The notes under the pieces are model-generated. The model was not told where the DNA came from. It ran no database searches and worked only from the letters and a program-made list of their open reading frames with translations. A stretch of DNA of 30,416 bases from Mycoplasma sp. CAG:472 (GTDB lineage Bacteria > Bacillota_I > Bacilli_A > RF39 > UBA660): NCBI GenBank assembly GCA_000437315.1, contig FR899383.1:1-30416 (forward strand). The letters are read 5' to 3'. The position numbers were made by a program, and so were the translations under genes. Shown in pieces: positions 22,561-30,297 of the stretch; the first letter of the stretch is position 1, and each line of letters begins with the position of its first letter.

Positions 22561-24483
22561 ATGGGAATATTAAATAACGACATTAAAGTTCGTGCTGGTC
22601 TTTATATGAGGGTATCAACTGAAGACCAAGCTCGTGAAGGATTTAGTTTACCAGAGCAAAAAGAACGATTAGAAGCTTACTGCAAGTTAAATAATTTTGA
22701 AATAGTAGATTATTATGAAGATGCTGGTATTAGTGCTAAAAAAGGAAACTATAGGCCTGAATGGGAAAGATTAAAAGAAGATATTAAAAGCAAAAAAATT
22801 AATACAATGATTGCTTTAAAACAAGATAGAATCACTAGAAGTATTTATGATTGGGAAAATATATTAAGTTTTTTGGAAGAAAATGAAGCTTATTTAGATT
22901 TTGTATATGATGATATTAATACCACTACTTCAAATGGAAGAATGATTTCACGTATTATGATGAGTGTATCTCAAAATGAAATAGAAAGAACTTCTGAAAG
23001 AACTAAAGTTGGACTTGCTGGTGCAATAAAACAAGGACACATTCCACATCAAGCACCAATTGGTTATAAACATGTAGATAAAATGCTTGTTCCTGATGAA
23101 TCAACTAAAGATATTGTTATTAGAATTTTTAATTTGTATCATAATGGATTATCATATCAAAAAATTGCTAATTTATTTAAAGAAGAAAAAGTTCTAGGTA
23201 AAGAAAATTGGAGAGATAATACAATTTTGCATATTATTGAAAATGAAATATATAAAGGAGATTTCATTCATGGTAAAAGAACTAAAAATCCTACATATTA
23301 TGAAAACGTTGTTGAACCAATTATTAGTAAAGAATTATGGGAAGAATGTCAACATCAAAAAAGAAATAACTCAAGAGCATATTCTAGAACTTTGACTTAT
23401 ATATTTTTACAAAAATGTCTATGCCCTAAATGTGGAAGAATTTTAGGTGGAAAAGCATGTAAGAAAAAAGGTAATGAATATTTCTATTATTATTGCAGGG
23501 ATTGTAAATTAAATATAAAAGAATCAGAAATTGAAAGAGGTTTTAAAGAAGTTGTTGATCAACTAACCGAATATGATTCGATTGTTAATCAGTTCTTTGT
23601 TCCAATGGTAATTAAAAATTTCGACGAACCAAGAGACAAAATATATAAGGAAATTAATACACAAAAACAAAGATTAGAAAGAGCTAAGCTTGCTTACGTA
23701 GATGGTGCATTTACTCTTGATGATTATAAAGAAAATGCAAAAATAATTGAAGATACAATTAAATCACTGGAAGAAAAAATAAATACTGCTGATAAATTTG
23801 AAGTATTTAATTATTCAGCAAAAGACATATTGATATCTCGTGATATCGCATTTATAAATAGTAAGCTTCATCCTGATGAATATCAAGAAAGAATTAAAAC
23901 TTGGAATAAAAGAACTCGTGAAGAAAAAGCAACTTTAGTTATGAATTATGTAGATACTATTGAACTTGAATTAGTTGGAAAAGAATGCTTTGTTAAAAAT
24001 ATCAACTTTAGAGAATCAATTGCAAAACCATGCAACGAACTATATGATAAAGGTTATATTGATAGACCAACTCCTGCTGTATTTGGAAATGTTGTTGGAG
24101 AATTAAGGTTTAGTAATTACTTACCTGAAGAAGAAGTTGTAGAAATTGTTATGAGACTTAAAAATTTCTACAACGTATCTTATACTGAAGCAACATACTA
24201 TGTTAAAAATCAAGTTTTCTTTTTTAACTTTATAAAAGATAATTCTGCTATTGTAAGAGTATTCCCATTAGAAGATTATTATAAAAAGGATCCAGAAGTA
24301 AAAATGGAAGAATATAGATTCGGAATTATATATATCAAGGAAGATAACATTGTTGTAACTAAAAATAAAGATGAGTTAGATAAATTATTTAACTACATTC
24401 CTACCGAGACATCTTTTACACCTTTAAGAGATTTAAAAGATGTTCCTAGTAAACCTATTAAAATGGAATTAATAAAAAAATAA
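22561..24483 (+). CDS. Large serine recombinase (integrase)
   Basis: 640 residues, typical of large serine integrases such as TndX/TnpX-type enzymes. It recombines att sites through a phosphoserine link and so should integrate and excise this element. The N-terminal resolvase domain (about 10-150) has AGLYMRVSTEDQAREGFSLP with the catalytic Ser, and KQDRITRS and SQNEIERTSERT with conserved Arg. The recombinase domain follows (about 160-270, PIGYKHV ... NLYHNGLSYQKIANLF). A zinc ribbon (CLCPKCGR ... YYCRDC) lies at about 285-320 and a coiled coil at about 365-410. AAAGGAG is its ribosome site. It is preceded by a leader-peptide/terminator module. Confidence 0.95.
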   Translation: MGILNNDIKVRAGLYMRVSTEDQAREGFSLPEQKERLEAYCKLNNFEIVDYYEDAGISAKKGNYRPEWERLKEDIKSKKINTMIALKQDRITRSIYDWENILSFLEENEAYLDFVYDDINTTTSNGRMISRIMMSVSQNEIERTSERTKVGLAGAIKQGHIPHQAPIGYKHVDKMLVPDESTKDIVIRIFNLYHNGLSYQKIANLFKEEKVLGKENWRDNTILHIIENEIYKGDFIHGKRTKNPTYYENVVEPIISKELWEECQHQKRNNSRAYSRTLTYIFLQKCLCPKCGRILGGKACKKKGNEYFYYYCRDCKLNIKESEIERGFKEVVDQLTEYDSIVNQFFVPMVIKNFDEPRDKIYKEINTQKQRLERAKLAYVDGAFTLDDYKENAKIIEDTIKSLEEKINTADKFEVFNYSAKDILISRDIAFINSKLHPDEYQERIKTWNKRTREEKATLVMNYVDTIELELVGKECFVKNINFRESIAKPCNELYDKGYIDRPTPAVFGNVVGELRFSNYLPEEEVVEIVMRLKNFYNVSYTEATYYVKNQVFFFNFIKDNSAIVRVFPLEDYYKKDPEVKMEEYRFGIIYIKEDNIVVTKNKDELDKLFNYIPTETSFTPLRDLKDVPSKPIKMELIKK

Positions 24484-24607
24484 AATATGTGGCACGTTTT
24501 GTTGAACTTGTTCAATGAAAGTGGCGATAGTATTTTATATCAATTCTTTATGTAGTTTTATTTCATTACAAAGTTTTGAAATATTACGAAATAAAGCAAA
24601 CGGATTC

Positions 24608-24665
24608 TAAGGTGTTAAACCTTAGCCCACTGGTATCTTGTTAGTATGACAAGATACCTAGGGGG
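24608..24665 (+). other. Candidate oriT: two inverted repeats before the relaxase gene
   Basis: In the 230-base gap before the relaxase lie CTAAGGT-gttaa-ACCTTAG-like arms (24608-24626) and a perfect ten-base repeat GGTATCTTGT/ACAAGATACC with a seven-base loop (24632-24658), followed by TAGGGGG. MobV-type origins place such a hairpin next to nic, just upstream of mob. The exact nick site is not recognisable. The upstream part (24484-24600) holds no gene. Confidence 0.5.
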
Positions 24666-24674
24666 TTATATATT

Positions 24675-24710
24675 ATGTCAAAACAAAATATACCTAAAAA
24701 AGGATGGTGA
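24675..24710 (+). CDS. Possible 11-residue leader peptide before the relaxase
   Basis: ATG after AGGGGG encodes MSKQNIPKKGW and stops (TGA) inside the relaxase ribosome site, five bases before its ATG. The position would couple relaxase translation to this short frame. It could be chance. Confidence 0.3.
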   Translation: MSKQNIPKKGW

Positions 24711-24714
24711 TAAA

Positions 24715-26070
24715 ATGGAAGAACTTTCTTACTCTTTCCATATTGGAAGTGATAAAAACAAGAAAAATAGTGTAAGATTAACATCAAAAAATAATGTTAG
24801 TGGAACTAATTCTATGAGTAATAATGCTATTCAAAATGCTAAACAATTATCAACAGCTGATAAACATAACTATAGAAAATATGATAATAGACAAGATGAA
24901 ATTGTGGTTATAAAAGGAACTACTTCACTATATAATGATGTACTGCATTTTTATAAAAATGAATTTGAAGAAGCAAGATTAGAATATAACAATAATCAAA
25001 CAAGAGATGACAGAAAAATAGATGATTATTTCAAAAAAATTAGTAATAATTCAAAAAGTGATTTAGCAGTACAAATAATAATTGAACTTGGAAATAAAAA
25101 ATTCTGGGATACTAAATCAATGACATATAAGCATAAAATGACAAATGTTTTTATAAAACAAGTTGATGATTTAGAACTATTACTTCCAAACTTTAAAATC
25201 TGTAGTGCTATTATTCATTATGATGAAACTTCTCCACACCTTCATATAGTTGGTGTACCCATAAAATATAATTGTAAAACTGGTATGTCTATTCAAGTTG
25301 GTAAAACTGATGTTTTTACGAGAAATTCCCTAAAAGAATTACAAGATAAAATGAGAATTTTATGTATTGAAGAATATAATAAAGAATACGATTTAGATGC
25401 TACTCTAAAGAGAAAATTAAAAGGTAGAAATAAAGATATTCATGTATCTGATATGATTAATTATCAAGACACTAAAGATTTGATTGAAAAAAATCAAAAG
25501 AATCTTGAAATCATTAATAATAATTCTATTGAACTTGATAAAGACACAATCAATATAAAAGATAAAATATTAAGTCTTAAAAAAGCATCATTAAAAAAAG
25601 ACACCTATCTCCTATCAAACGAAGATAAAAAAATATTAGAAAACTATATTGATAAAATTGATAAAACTAATAACGAATATAAAAAAATAAATAGTCTTTC
25701 TTCTTCACTTAATAGTTTAAATCAAACCATAAAAGAAGATAAAAAAGCAATTAAGGTACTTACCGAAAATAATAAAGCACTAGAACTACGAGTTAAAAAT
25801 CTCACTTTTAAAACAGAAAATCAAGAAGAACTAATTAGTGATTTAAAGCAAGATAATTTTAATCTTAAATACAGATTGCAACAATTAGAAGATTTTTTCA
25901 AGAAGTTAATAAATCTATTTAAGAGAATGATAAAAAAAGATAGTAAGAAAGAAACTTACTTGGAAGTGTTAGAAGATATGCAAGATTATAGAATTATCAG
26001 TAATGACACCATAGATGAAATTTTAAAAAATAAAAGTAATGTAAAAGAAAAAGATGATTTTGAGAGATAA
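24715..26070 (+). CDS. MobV/Pre-family relaxase
   Basis: 451 residues from the ATG at 24715, after AAAGGATGGTGA; an upstream in-frame start lies in the oriT-like repeats. It nicks oriT and pilots the single strand during mobilization. N-terminal elements: SYSFHIGSDKNKKNS, then NAKQLSTADKHNYRKYDN, where the Pre family has its HN-x-R-box. The metal-binding motif is HYDETSPHLHIVGVP (HxDExxPHxH), complete. The C-terminal ~180 residues are coiled coil, as in MobV proteins. No type IV coupling or secretion genes are visible, so the element is probably mobilizable rather than self-transferring. Confidence 0.88.
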   Translation: MEELSYSFHIGSDKNKKNSVRLTSKNNVSGTNSMSNNAIQNAKQLSTADKHNYRKYDNRQDEIVVIKGTTSLYNDVLHFYKNEFEEARLEYNNNQTRDDRKIDDYFKKISNNSKSDLAVQIIIELGNKKFWDTKSMTYKHKMTNVFIKQVDDLELLLPNFKICSAIIHYDETSPHLHIVGVPIKYNCKTGMSIQVGKTDVFTRNSLKELQDKMRILCIEEYNKEYDLDATLKRKLKGRNKDIHVSDMINYQDTKDLIEKNQKNLEIINNNSIELDKDTINIKDKILSLKKASLKKDTYLLSNEDKKILENYIDKIDKTNNEYKKINSLSSSLNSLNQTIKEDKKAIKVLTENNKALELRVKNLTFKTENQEELISDLKQDNFNLKYRLQQLEDFFKKLINLFKRMIKKDSKKETYLEVLEDMQDYRIISNDTIDEILKNKSNVKEKDDFER

Positions 26071-26126
26071 AATGATATAATAACTAATTAAGAAAACTTT
26101 ATTCAATTATAGAAAGGATGTGAATT

Positions 26127-27005
26127 ATGAATAAAGATAATGTAAAAGCACAAATGATAGTAAAAGATCAGGTTATTAACATAATAAGAATAGATGATAA
26201 TGAATATATATCTTTAACCGATTTAGCACGATACGCCGATGAGGATGATCCAAGATATCCGATACAAAACTGGATGAGGAATAAAGATGTTATTTCTTAT
26301 TTAGGTTTATGGGAAAGTATTAATAACGAAAACTTCAAAGGTGTCGAATTCGACACGTTTAAAAATGAAGCTGGTAGTAATAAATTTAAAATATCTCCCC
26401 AAAAGTGGATTAGAGAAACAAATGCAGTAGGAATGATTTCCAAATCAGGTAATAATGGTGGAACATATGCTAGAAGTGATATAGCATTTGAATTTGCAAG
26501 TTGGTTAAGTCCAGAGTTTAAATTATACTTAATTCAGGAATTTCAAAGATTAAAGAAAAATGAAGCATATCAAAACAAAATAGACTGGCATGCTAATAGA
26601 GTTTTAGCAAAAGTCAGTTATATAGTTCATACTGATGCTATCAAGAGTATTATTGTTCCTACTCTTACAGAGAAACAAAAAAAATTCATATATGCAGAAG
26701 AAGCAGATGTTCTAAATGTTGCTTTATTTGGTATAACTGCAAAAGAATGGAGAAACAAAAATCCAAAATTAGCTGAAAATGGCAATATAAGAGACTATAC
26801 AGACCTACTACATTTAGTAATATTAAATAATCTAGAAAATATAAACGCAGAATTAATCAAAATGAATATTTCTCAAAGTGATAGATTGGTAAAGTTAAAT
26901 AATATTGCAAAAAAGCAAATGGAACTACTAAAAAATAATGATTCATTGAAAAAATTAGAATATGTTAAAGAAAATGTTAGTGATGAACTAATAGAAATAA
27001 AATAA
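26127..27005 (+). CDS. KilA-N domain protein
   Basis: 292 residues. The KilA-N DNA-binding domain spans about 10-145: YISLTDLARYADEDDPRYPIQNWMRN, SPQKWIRETNAVGMISKSGNNGGTYARSDIAFEFASWLSPEFKLYLIQEFQRLK. The C-terminal half is helical and contains ALFGITAKEWRNKNPKLAENGNIRDYT, seen in many KilA-N proteins of mobile elements. Probably a phage/element regulator, though its target is unknown. GAAAGGATG precedes the ATG and its own -10 (TATAAT) lies just after the relaxase stop. A terminator follows. Confidence 0.88.
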   Translation: MNKDNVKAQMIVKDQVINIIRIDDNEYISLTDLARYADEDDPRYPIQNWMRNKDVISYLGLWESINNENFKGVEFDTFKNEAGSNKFKISPQKWIRETNAVGMISKSGNNGGTYARSDIAFEFASWLSPEFKLYLIQEFQRLKKNEAYQNKIDWHANRVLAKVSYIVHTDAIKSIIVPTLTEKQKKFIYAEEADVLNVALFGITAKEWRNKNPKLAENGNIRDYTDLLHLVILNNLENINAELIKMNISQSDRLVKLNNIAKKQMELLKNNDSLKKLEYVKENVSDELIEIK

Positions 27006-27035
27006 AAATGGCAATTTAATATTACCATTTTTTTA
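27002..27035. terminator. Bidirectional terminator between kilA-N and the Ltp gene
   Basis: AAATGG-CAAT and ATTA-CCATTT with one mismatch, then a run of seven T on the plus strand and an A-rich start giving T on the minus strand. It serves the two convergent genes. Confidence 0.7.
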
Positions 27036-27036
27036 G

Positions 27037-27756
27037 TTAATCATCTAAATGATCAATAGCATATTGTGCCTCTTCGTCAGTAAATCCTTCACCATATTCT
27101 GACGTAAGTTGCTTGTAGATTGCTGATTTTGACATACTCATTGAGTCTTGATAGCTTTTTGCTTTAGCTAATGCATTTGCGTTCCAGTCTGCTTTCATAT
27201 TATCAATAGCATATTGTGCTTCTTCAGCAGTAAATCCTTCACCATATTCTGATGTTAGTTGTTTGTATATTCCTTTTTTTGACATATGCATTGTAGATGA
27301 ATATGATTCTGCTTTTTTTAAAGCATTTTTTTGACCAGAAGTTGGTTCTTTTCCTAATGAAATAACTATAGTAATTTTATCACCTTCATATATTTCTTTA
27401 TCAGCAGCTATACTTTGACTTACAAAGCCATCTTTTGCTACTGAATCAGAATATTCTGTTTTTGTAATACAATTAACTTTTTTGTCATTACACCATGTGT
27501 CTCTTTCAGCTTCAGTCATTCCACTCATATCAACAACCGTAACTTTGGTACCCTTATTTTTTTCAAATTTTGTTTTCTCATCAGAAGATTCATCATTTCC
27601 GCTACCGGCAATTGCAAAAATCACAATAACAACAATAACCCAAAACCATATTGCTTTATAAAAAGGTTTTTTATTCTTAGCACCACAGCCAGGACAGATT
27701 TTTGCATTACTTGCTATTTCTTTTCCACAAGACTTACACTTTTTCATTTTCGCCAC
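27037..27756 (-). CDS. Zinc-ribbon membrane protein with PASTA-like and two Ltp repeats
   Basis: 239 residues. Order: a zinc ribbon (CKSCGKEIASNAKICPGCG, 7-25) in the cytoplasm, one membrane helix (about 34-50), a PASTA-like domain (about 68-135, AERDTWCNDKKVNC ... GDKITIVISLG), and two near-identical ~48-residue repeats (AKSYQDSMSMSKSAIYKQLT-type; about 142-188 and 190-236) of the Ltp/host cell surface-exposed lipoprotein family. The phage TP-J34 Ltp lipoprotein with such repeats blocks DNA injection of superinfecting phage. Here a zinc-ribbon anchor replaces the lipobox. The GTG start is chosen for AGGAG nine bases upstream. It diverges from the XRE regulator. Confidence 0.85.
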   Translation of the reverse strand: MAKMKKCKSCGKEIASNAKICPGCGAKNKKPFYKAIWFWVIVVIVIFAIAGSGNDESSDEKTKFEKNKGTKVTVVDMSGMTEAERDTWCNDKKVNCITKTEYSDSVAKDGFVSQSIAADKEIYEGDKITIVISLGKEPTSGQKNALKKAESYSSTMHMSKKGIYKQLTSEYGEGFTAEEAQYAIDNMKADWNANALAKAKSYQDSMSMSKSAIYKQLTSEYGEGFTDEEAQYAIDHLDD

Positions 27757-27794
27757 TTCATGTCACTCCTTTCAAATTCATTATACACCAAAAA

Positions 27795-27831
27795 ACAGGA
27801 CCTGTGAATACCCTAACAGGACTTTTCTGTT
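27795..27831. promoter_or_regulatory. Operator-like repeats between Ltp and XRE genes
   Basis: ACAGG-A-CCTGT (27795-27805) is a perfect palindrome, and AACAG-gacttttt-like spacing-CTGTT (27815-27831) a second; AGGAC recurs near 27857. Such clustered dyads between divergent genes are typical of an XRE repressor control region. Confidence 0.5.
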
Positions 27832-27882
27832 CCCGGACATAAAAAGCCATAAATAGGACAATATATTAGAGGTGAAATATTT

Positions 27883-28125
27883 ATGGCTACTTTTAAAAGA
27901 GATTTTAATTTTAACGAAAATATAATGTTCAATATTTCTGAAAACATAAAAAAATATAGAAAAATTGCTGGCATAACTCAGGAACAATTAGCAGTAGATG
28001 TTGGTAGATCATATGATTTTATCAGAAGACTTGAATATAAAAAGGGTGCTGTTGGCTGTTCAATTGAAACATTATATAAAATATCAGTTGTTTTAGGGAT
28101 AACTATGGATAAATTTTTCGAATAA
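27883..28125 (+). CDS. XRE-family (Cro/CI-type) transcriptional regulator
   Basis: 80 residues, a single HTH_3 domain: NISENIKKYRKIAGITQEQLAVDVGRSYDFIRRLEYKKGAVGCSIETLYKISVVLGITMDKFF. No effector domain. AGAGGTG precedes the ATG. It sits between the divergent Ltp-type gene and the DUF6414-AAA pair, with repeats in the shared intergenic region, and probably controls itself and one or both neighbours. Confidence 0.92.
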   Translation: MATFKRDFNFNENIMFNISENIKKYRKIAGITQEQLAVDVGRSYDFIRRLEYKKGAVGCSIETLYKISVVLGITMDKFFE

Positions 28126-28160
28126 TTAAAAATTATGATATAATTATTATAAGAAATTTT

Positions 28161-28188
28161 GTATCATTCAATAGAATGATACTTTTTT
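28161..28188 (+). terminator. Terminator between the XRE and DUF6414 genes
   Basis: GTATCATTC-AATA-GAATGATAC then TTTTTT, with the AGGAGG of the next gene only five bases later. A TATAAT lies at 28138-28143 upstream of the hairpin, so it may also attenuate a transcript into the DUF6414 gene. Confidence 0.8.
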
Positions 28189-28205
28189 GTTAGGAGGAAT
28201 TTATA

Positions 28206-28967
28206 ATGGAAAGAAAAATTTTAAAAGTTATTTACTTTGACGAAGAAGCTGCTATAGACTACATTACTATTTCTGATGGTGGTAAAGCAATAAGTGAGAT
28301 TATTAATACAGAACAAGAAACTGATACTTCTAAACTTGAAAGTGAAACTAGTACTGGTTTTAAGATTCCATTTTTTACATGGTTTAATTTACAAGCCAAA
28401 ATTGGAATTGATTCAAATATTAATAATATTAATGATGGAGTTGTTAAATCTACTCTTACTAATACAATCTTAACTGATTATATAAAAAAAGCTGATACTG
28501 ATGAAAAAATCAAAAAAATAAGTAATTATCAAATTACTCCAATTAAAGACTCTGTATCTTATTACAAAATGTATACCCCATATATGCTATTAATTAAAAA
28601 AGAATTAAACGACAAAATTAGTGCAGAAGTTGATATCACAAAAATTGATGAAGTATTAAAAGAGACAAAAGGATATTATGAATTTTTAGCAACAAATGGA
28701 AAGGAACAGGTTATAATAAGATTTAATATAAGTAGCTTTAAAAACAATTATAAAATAAATAATATATTAGGAATGAATTTACTACTTTACGGTGTTAATG
28801 TTGGTTCAGCAGAGAAAGATGATTTTTCAATAGAAAAAGAATTTGAACAAAATGAGTCAAAAGAAATTACTGCAGATGAAATACTAGAAGTCACTAGTAA
28901 AGCACCAGAACATAAGAAATTAAAAATTTACGATATTGTATTAGCAGGTGTTGCTCATGAAGAATAA
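28206..28967 (+). CDS. DUF6414-like protein
   Basis: 253 residues. It opens KVIYFDEEAAIDYITISDGG, followed by a Ser/Thr/Gly-rich region, TNTILTDYIKKA, and a closing YDIVLAGVAHEE; this matches my recollection of the uncharacterised DUF6414 family. No membrane segment or catalytic motif is visible. The start is fixed by AGGAGG. It overlaps the AAA+ gene by 11 bases, so the two products are probably made in fixed ratio and may act as a complex. Location beside an XRE regulator and an exclusion-type protein in a mobile element fits an anti-phage or element-stability role, which is inference. Confidence 0.72.
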   Translation: MERKILKVIYFDEEAAIDYITISDGGKAISEIINTEQETDTSKLESETSTGFKIPFFTWFNLQAKIGIDSNINNINDGVVKSTLTNTILTDYIKKADTDEKIKKISNYQITPIKDSVSYYKMYTPYMLLIKKELNDKISAEVDITKIDEVLKETKGYYEFLATNGKEQVIIRFNISSFKNNYKINNILGMNLLLYGVNVGSAEKDDFSIEKEFEQNESKEITADEILEVTSKAPEHKKLKIYDIVLAGVAHEE

Positions 28968-30108
28968 AAAGACATCCATTAATGTTTTTTATGGTCCTAG
29001 AAAAGAATTTGAAAATTTAATTAAAGGTAAAAAGAATAAAGAATTCTTTACTGCTATTGTTCAAGAATATGATGATGAAACAAAAGCTATTCATCATGTT
29101 GTAGAAGGACAACCTGTTGAACAAAAAAAACACATTAAAAGAAAAATAGCTAATTTAATAATTAACTCAGATGAATATTCAACAATAACTGAAGGTGCAA
29201 TACAAAATTTTAACTCAATTATTGATTATTATGATATTAGCAATATATACTTACAGAATCCTCCATATATAATTGCAGAAAAAATAAAAAAAGTATATTC
29301 AAAATATGTAGAAAATCACTATCAATATAAATCAATTAATCTTGATGTTATCAAACAAATTAATAATAAGTATTCTAGCAATATTATTGGTCAAGATTTG
29401 GCTAAAAAATCTTTATTAAGAAACATATTATCATTTGATAAATTTAAAAGTTTAAAAAAGCCAATCGTTTTAATGTTTTATGGTCCTAGTGGAGTTGGAA
29501 AAACTGAAACAGCAAGATTTATAAGCAATATTTTAGATGAAAAATTATTTTACAAGCAATTTTCAATGTTCCAAAACAATGAATTTGCAAATTACTTATT
29601 TGGCGGTCAACATTCACAAAATAGTTTTGCTAAAGAATTATTAGACAGAGAATCAAATGTAATATTGCTTGATGAGTTCGATAAAGCGAACAATGTGTTC
29701 TATTCTGCATTTTATCAGTTTTTTGACGAAGGAATTTATAATGACAAAAATTATTCTGTAAGTCTTGATAATGGAATAATAATATGTACTTCAAATTACA
29801 ACTCAAAAGAAGAAATAAGAGCACATTTAGGTGATCCAATATACTTTAGATTTGATGGTTTTATTCCGTTTAGTGATTTAGATAATGAATCGCTAATAAA
29901 AATAATAGATATCTACTATAGCAAATATTATAGTGAGCTTAGCGTAGAAGATAAAGAAATAATAGATTCTTACACAAATAAAAGTGGTAAAACATTGATT
30001 CAATCACTACATGAGTCTTCGAAAGGTCTTATAAATGCAAGAAATATAAATACTATTGTAAAGGATTGCATATTACAAATATTGTTAGAAGATGTATTAA
30101 AACATTGA
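28957..30108 (+). CDS. Clp/Hsp100-type AAA+ ATPase (AAA_2-like)
   Basis: 383 residues from the ATG at 28957 (AGGTG six bases upstream); a GTG three codons earlier is possible. Residues 1-140 are an uncharacterised domain beginning SINVFYGPRKEFENLI. The AAA+ module starts at IIGQDLAKKSLLRNI (about 145) and has Walker A FYGPSGVGKTE, Walker B VILLDEFDKAN, sensor 1 ICTSNYNS, an Arg-finger candidate in YFRFDGFIPF, and a sensor 2-like NARNINTIVKD. All ATPase residues are intact. It resembles the second ring of ClpA/ClpB but has only one ring and no recognisable ClpP-docking loop. Coupled with the DUF6414-like gene. Confidence 0.88.
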   Translation: MKNKKTSINVFYGPRKEFENLIKGKKNKEFFTAIVQEYDDETKAIHHVVEGQPVEQKKHIKRKIANLIINSDEYSTITEGAIQNFNSIIDYYDISNIYLQNPPYIIAEKIKKVYSKYVENHYQYKSINLDVIKQINNKYSSNIIGQDLAKKSLLRNILSFDKFKSLKKPIVLMFYGPSGVGKTETARFISNILDEKLFYKQFSMFQNNEFANYLFGGQHSQNSFAKELLDRESNVILLDEFDKANNVFYSAFYQFFDEGIYNDKNYSVSLDNGIIICTSNYNSKEEIRAHLGDPIYFRFDGFIPFSDLDNESLIKIIDIYYSKYYSELSVEDKEIIDSYTNKSGKTLIQSLHESSKGLINARNINTIVKDCILQILLEDVLKH

Positions 30109-30133
30109 TAAGCAAAAATATAAATGTTATAAT
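30105..30133 (+). promoter_or_regulatory. Promoter of the final structured-leader transcript
   Basis: TTGATA, exactly 17 bases, TATAAT; start near 30140. The -35 lies over the stop codon of the AAA+ gene. Confidence 0.75.
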
Positions 30134-30139
30134 ACCTGT

Positions 30140-30297
30140 ATATGGATGATTTATATACCACCCTCATGTGAGAAAAAGGTTGTGTAATCACTCAACTATG
30201 GCTCCATTTGAAATCAACTTACGGACTTAAAAGTTCGTGAGTTTTTATTTTATATAAAACTTTAAAAGTTCTCTTTCTAGAAAGGAGGACTTTTTTC
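30140..30297 (+). promoter_or_regulatory. Structured leader with two terminators, the second masking a ribosome site
   Basis: A nine-codon frame (30142-30171, MDDLYTTLM) begins at the inferred 5' end. Terminator 1 is ACGGACTT/AAGTTCGT plus T-rich tail (30221-30250). Hairpin 2 pairs AAAAGTTCTCTTT with AAAGGAGGACTTTT (30264-30294), ends in TTTTTT, and buries the AAAGGAGG of the next gene. No known riboswitch family recognised. Confidence 0.55.

Noticed and set aside
27781..27987. Minus-strand frame across the XRE start and its control region
   Set aside because: It overlaps the operator-like repeats and the well-supported XRE gene, has no ribosome site, and reads as a low-information translation.
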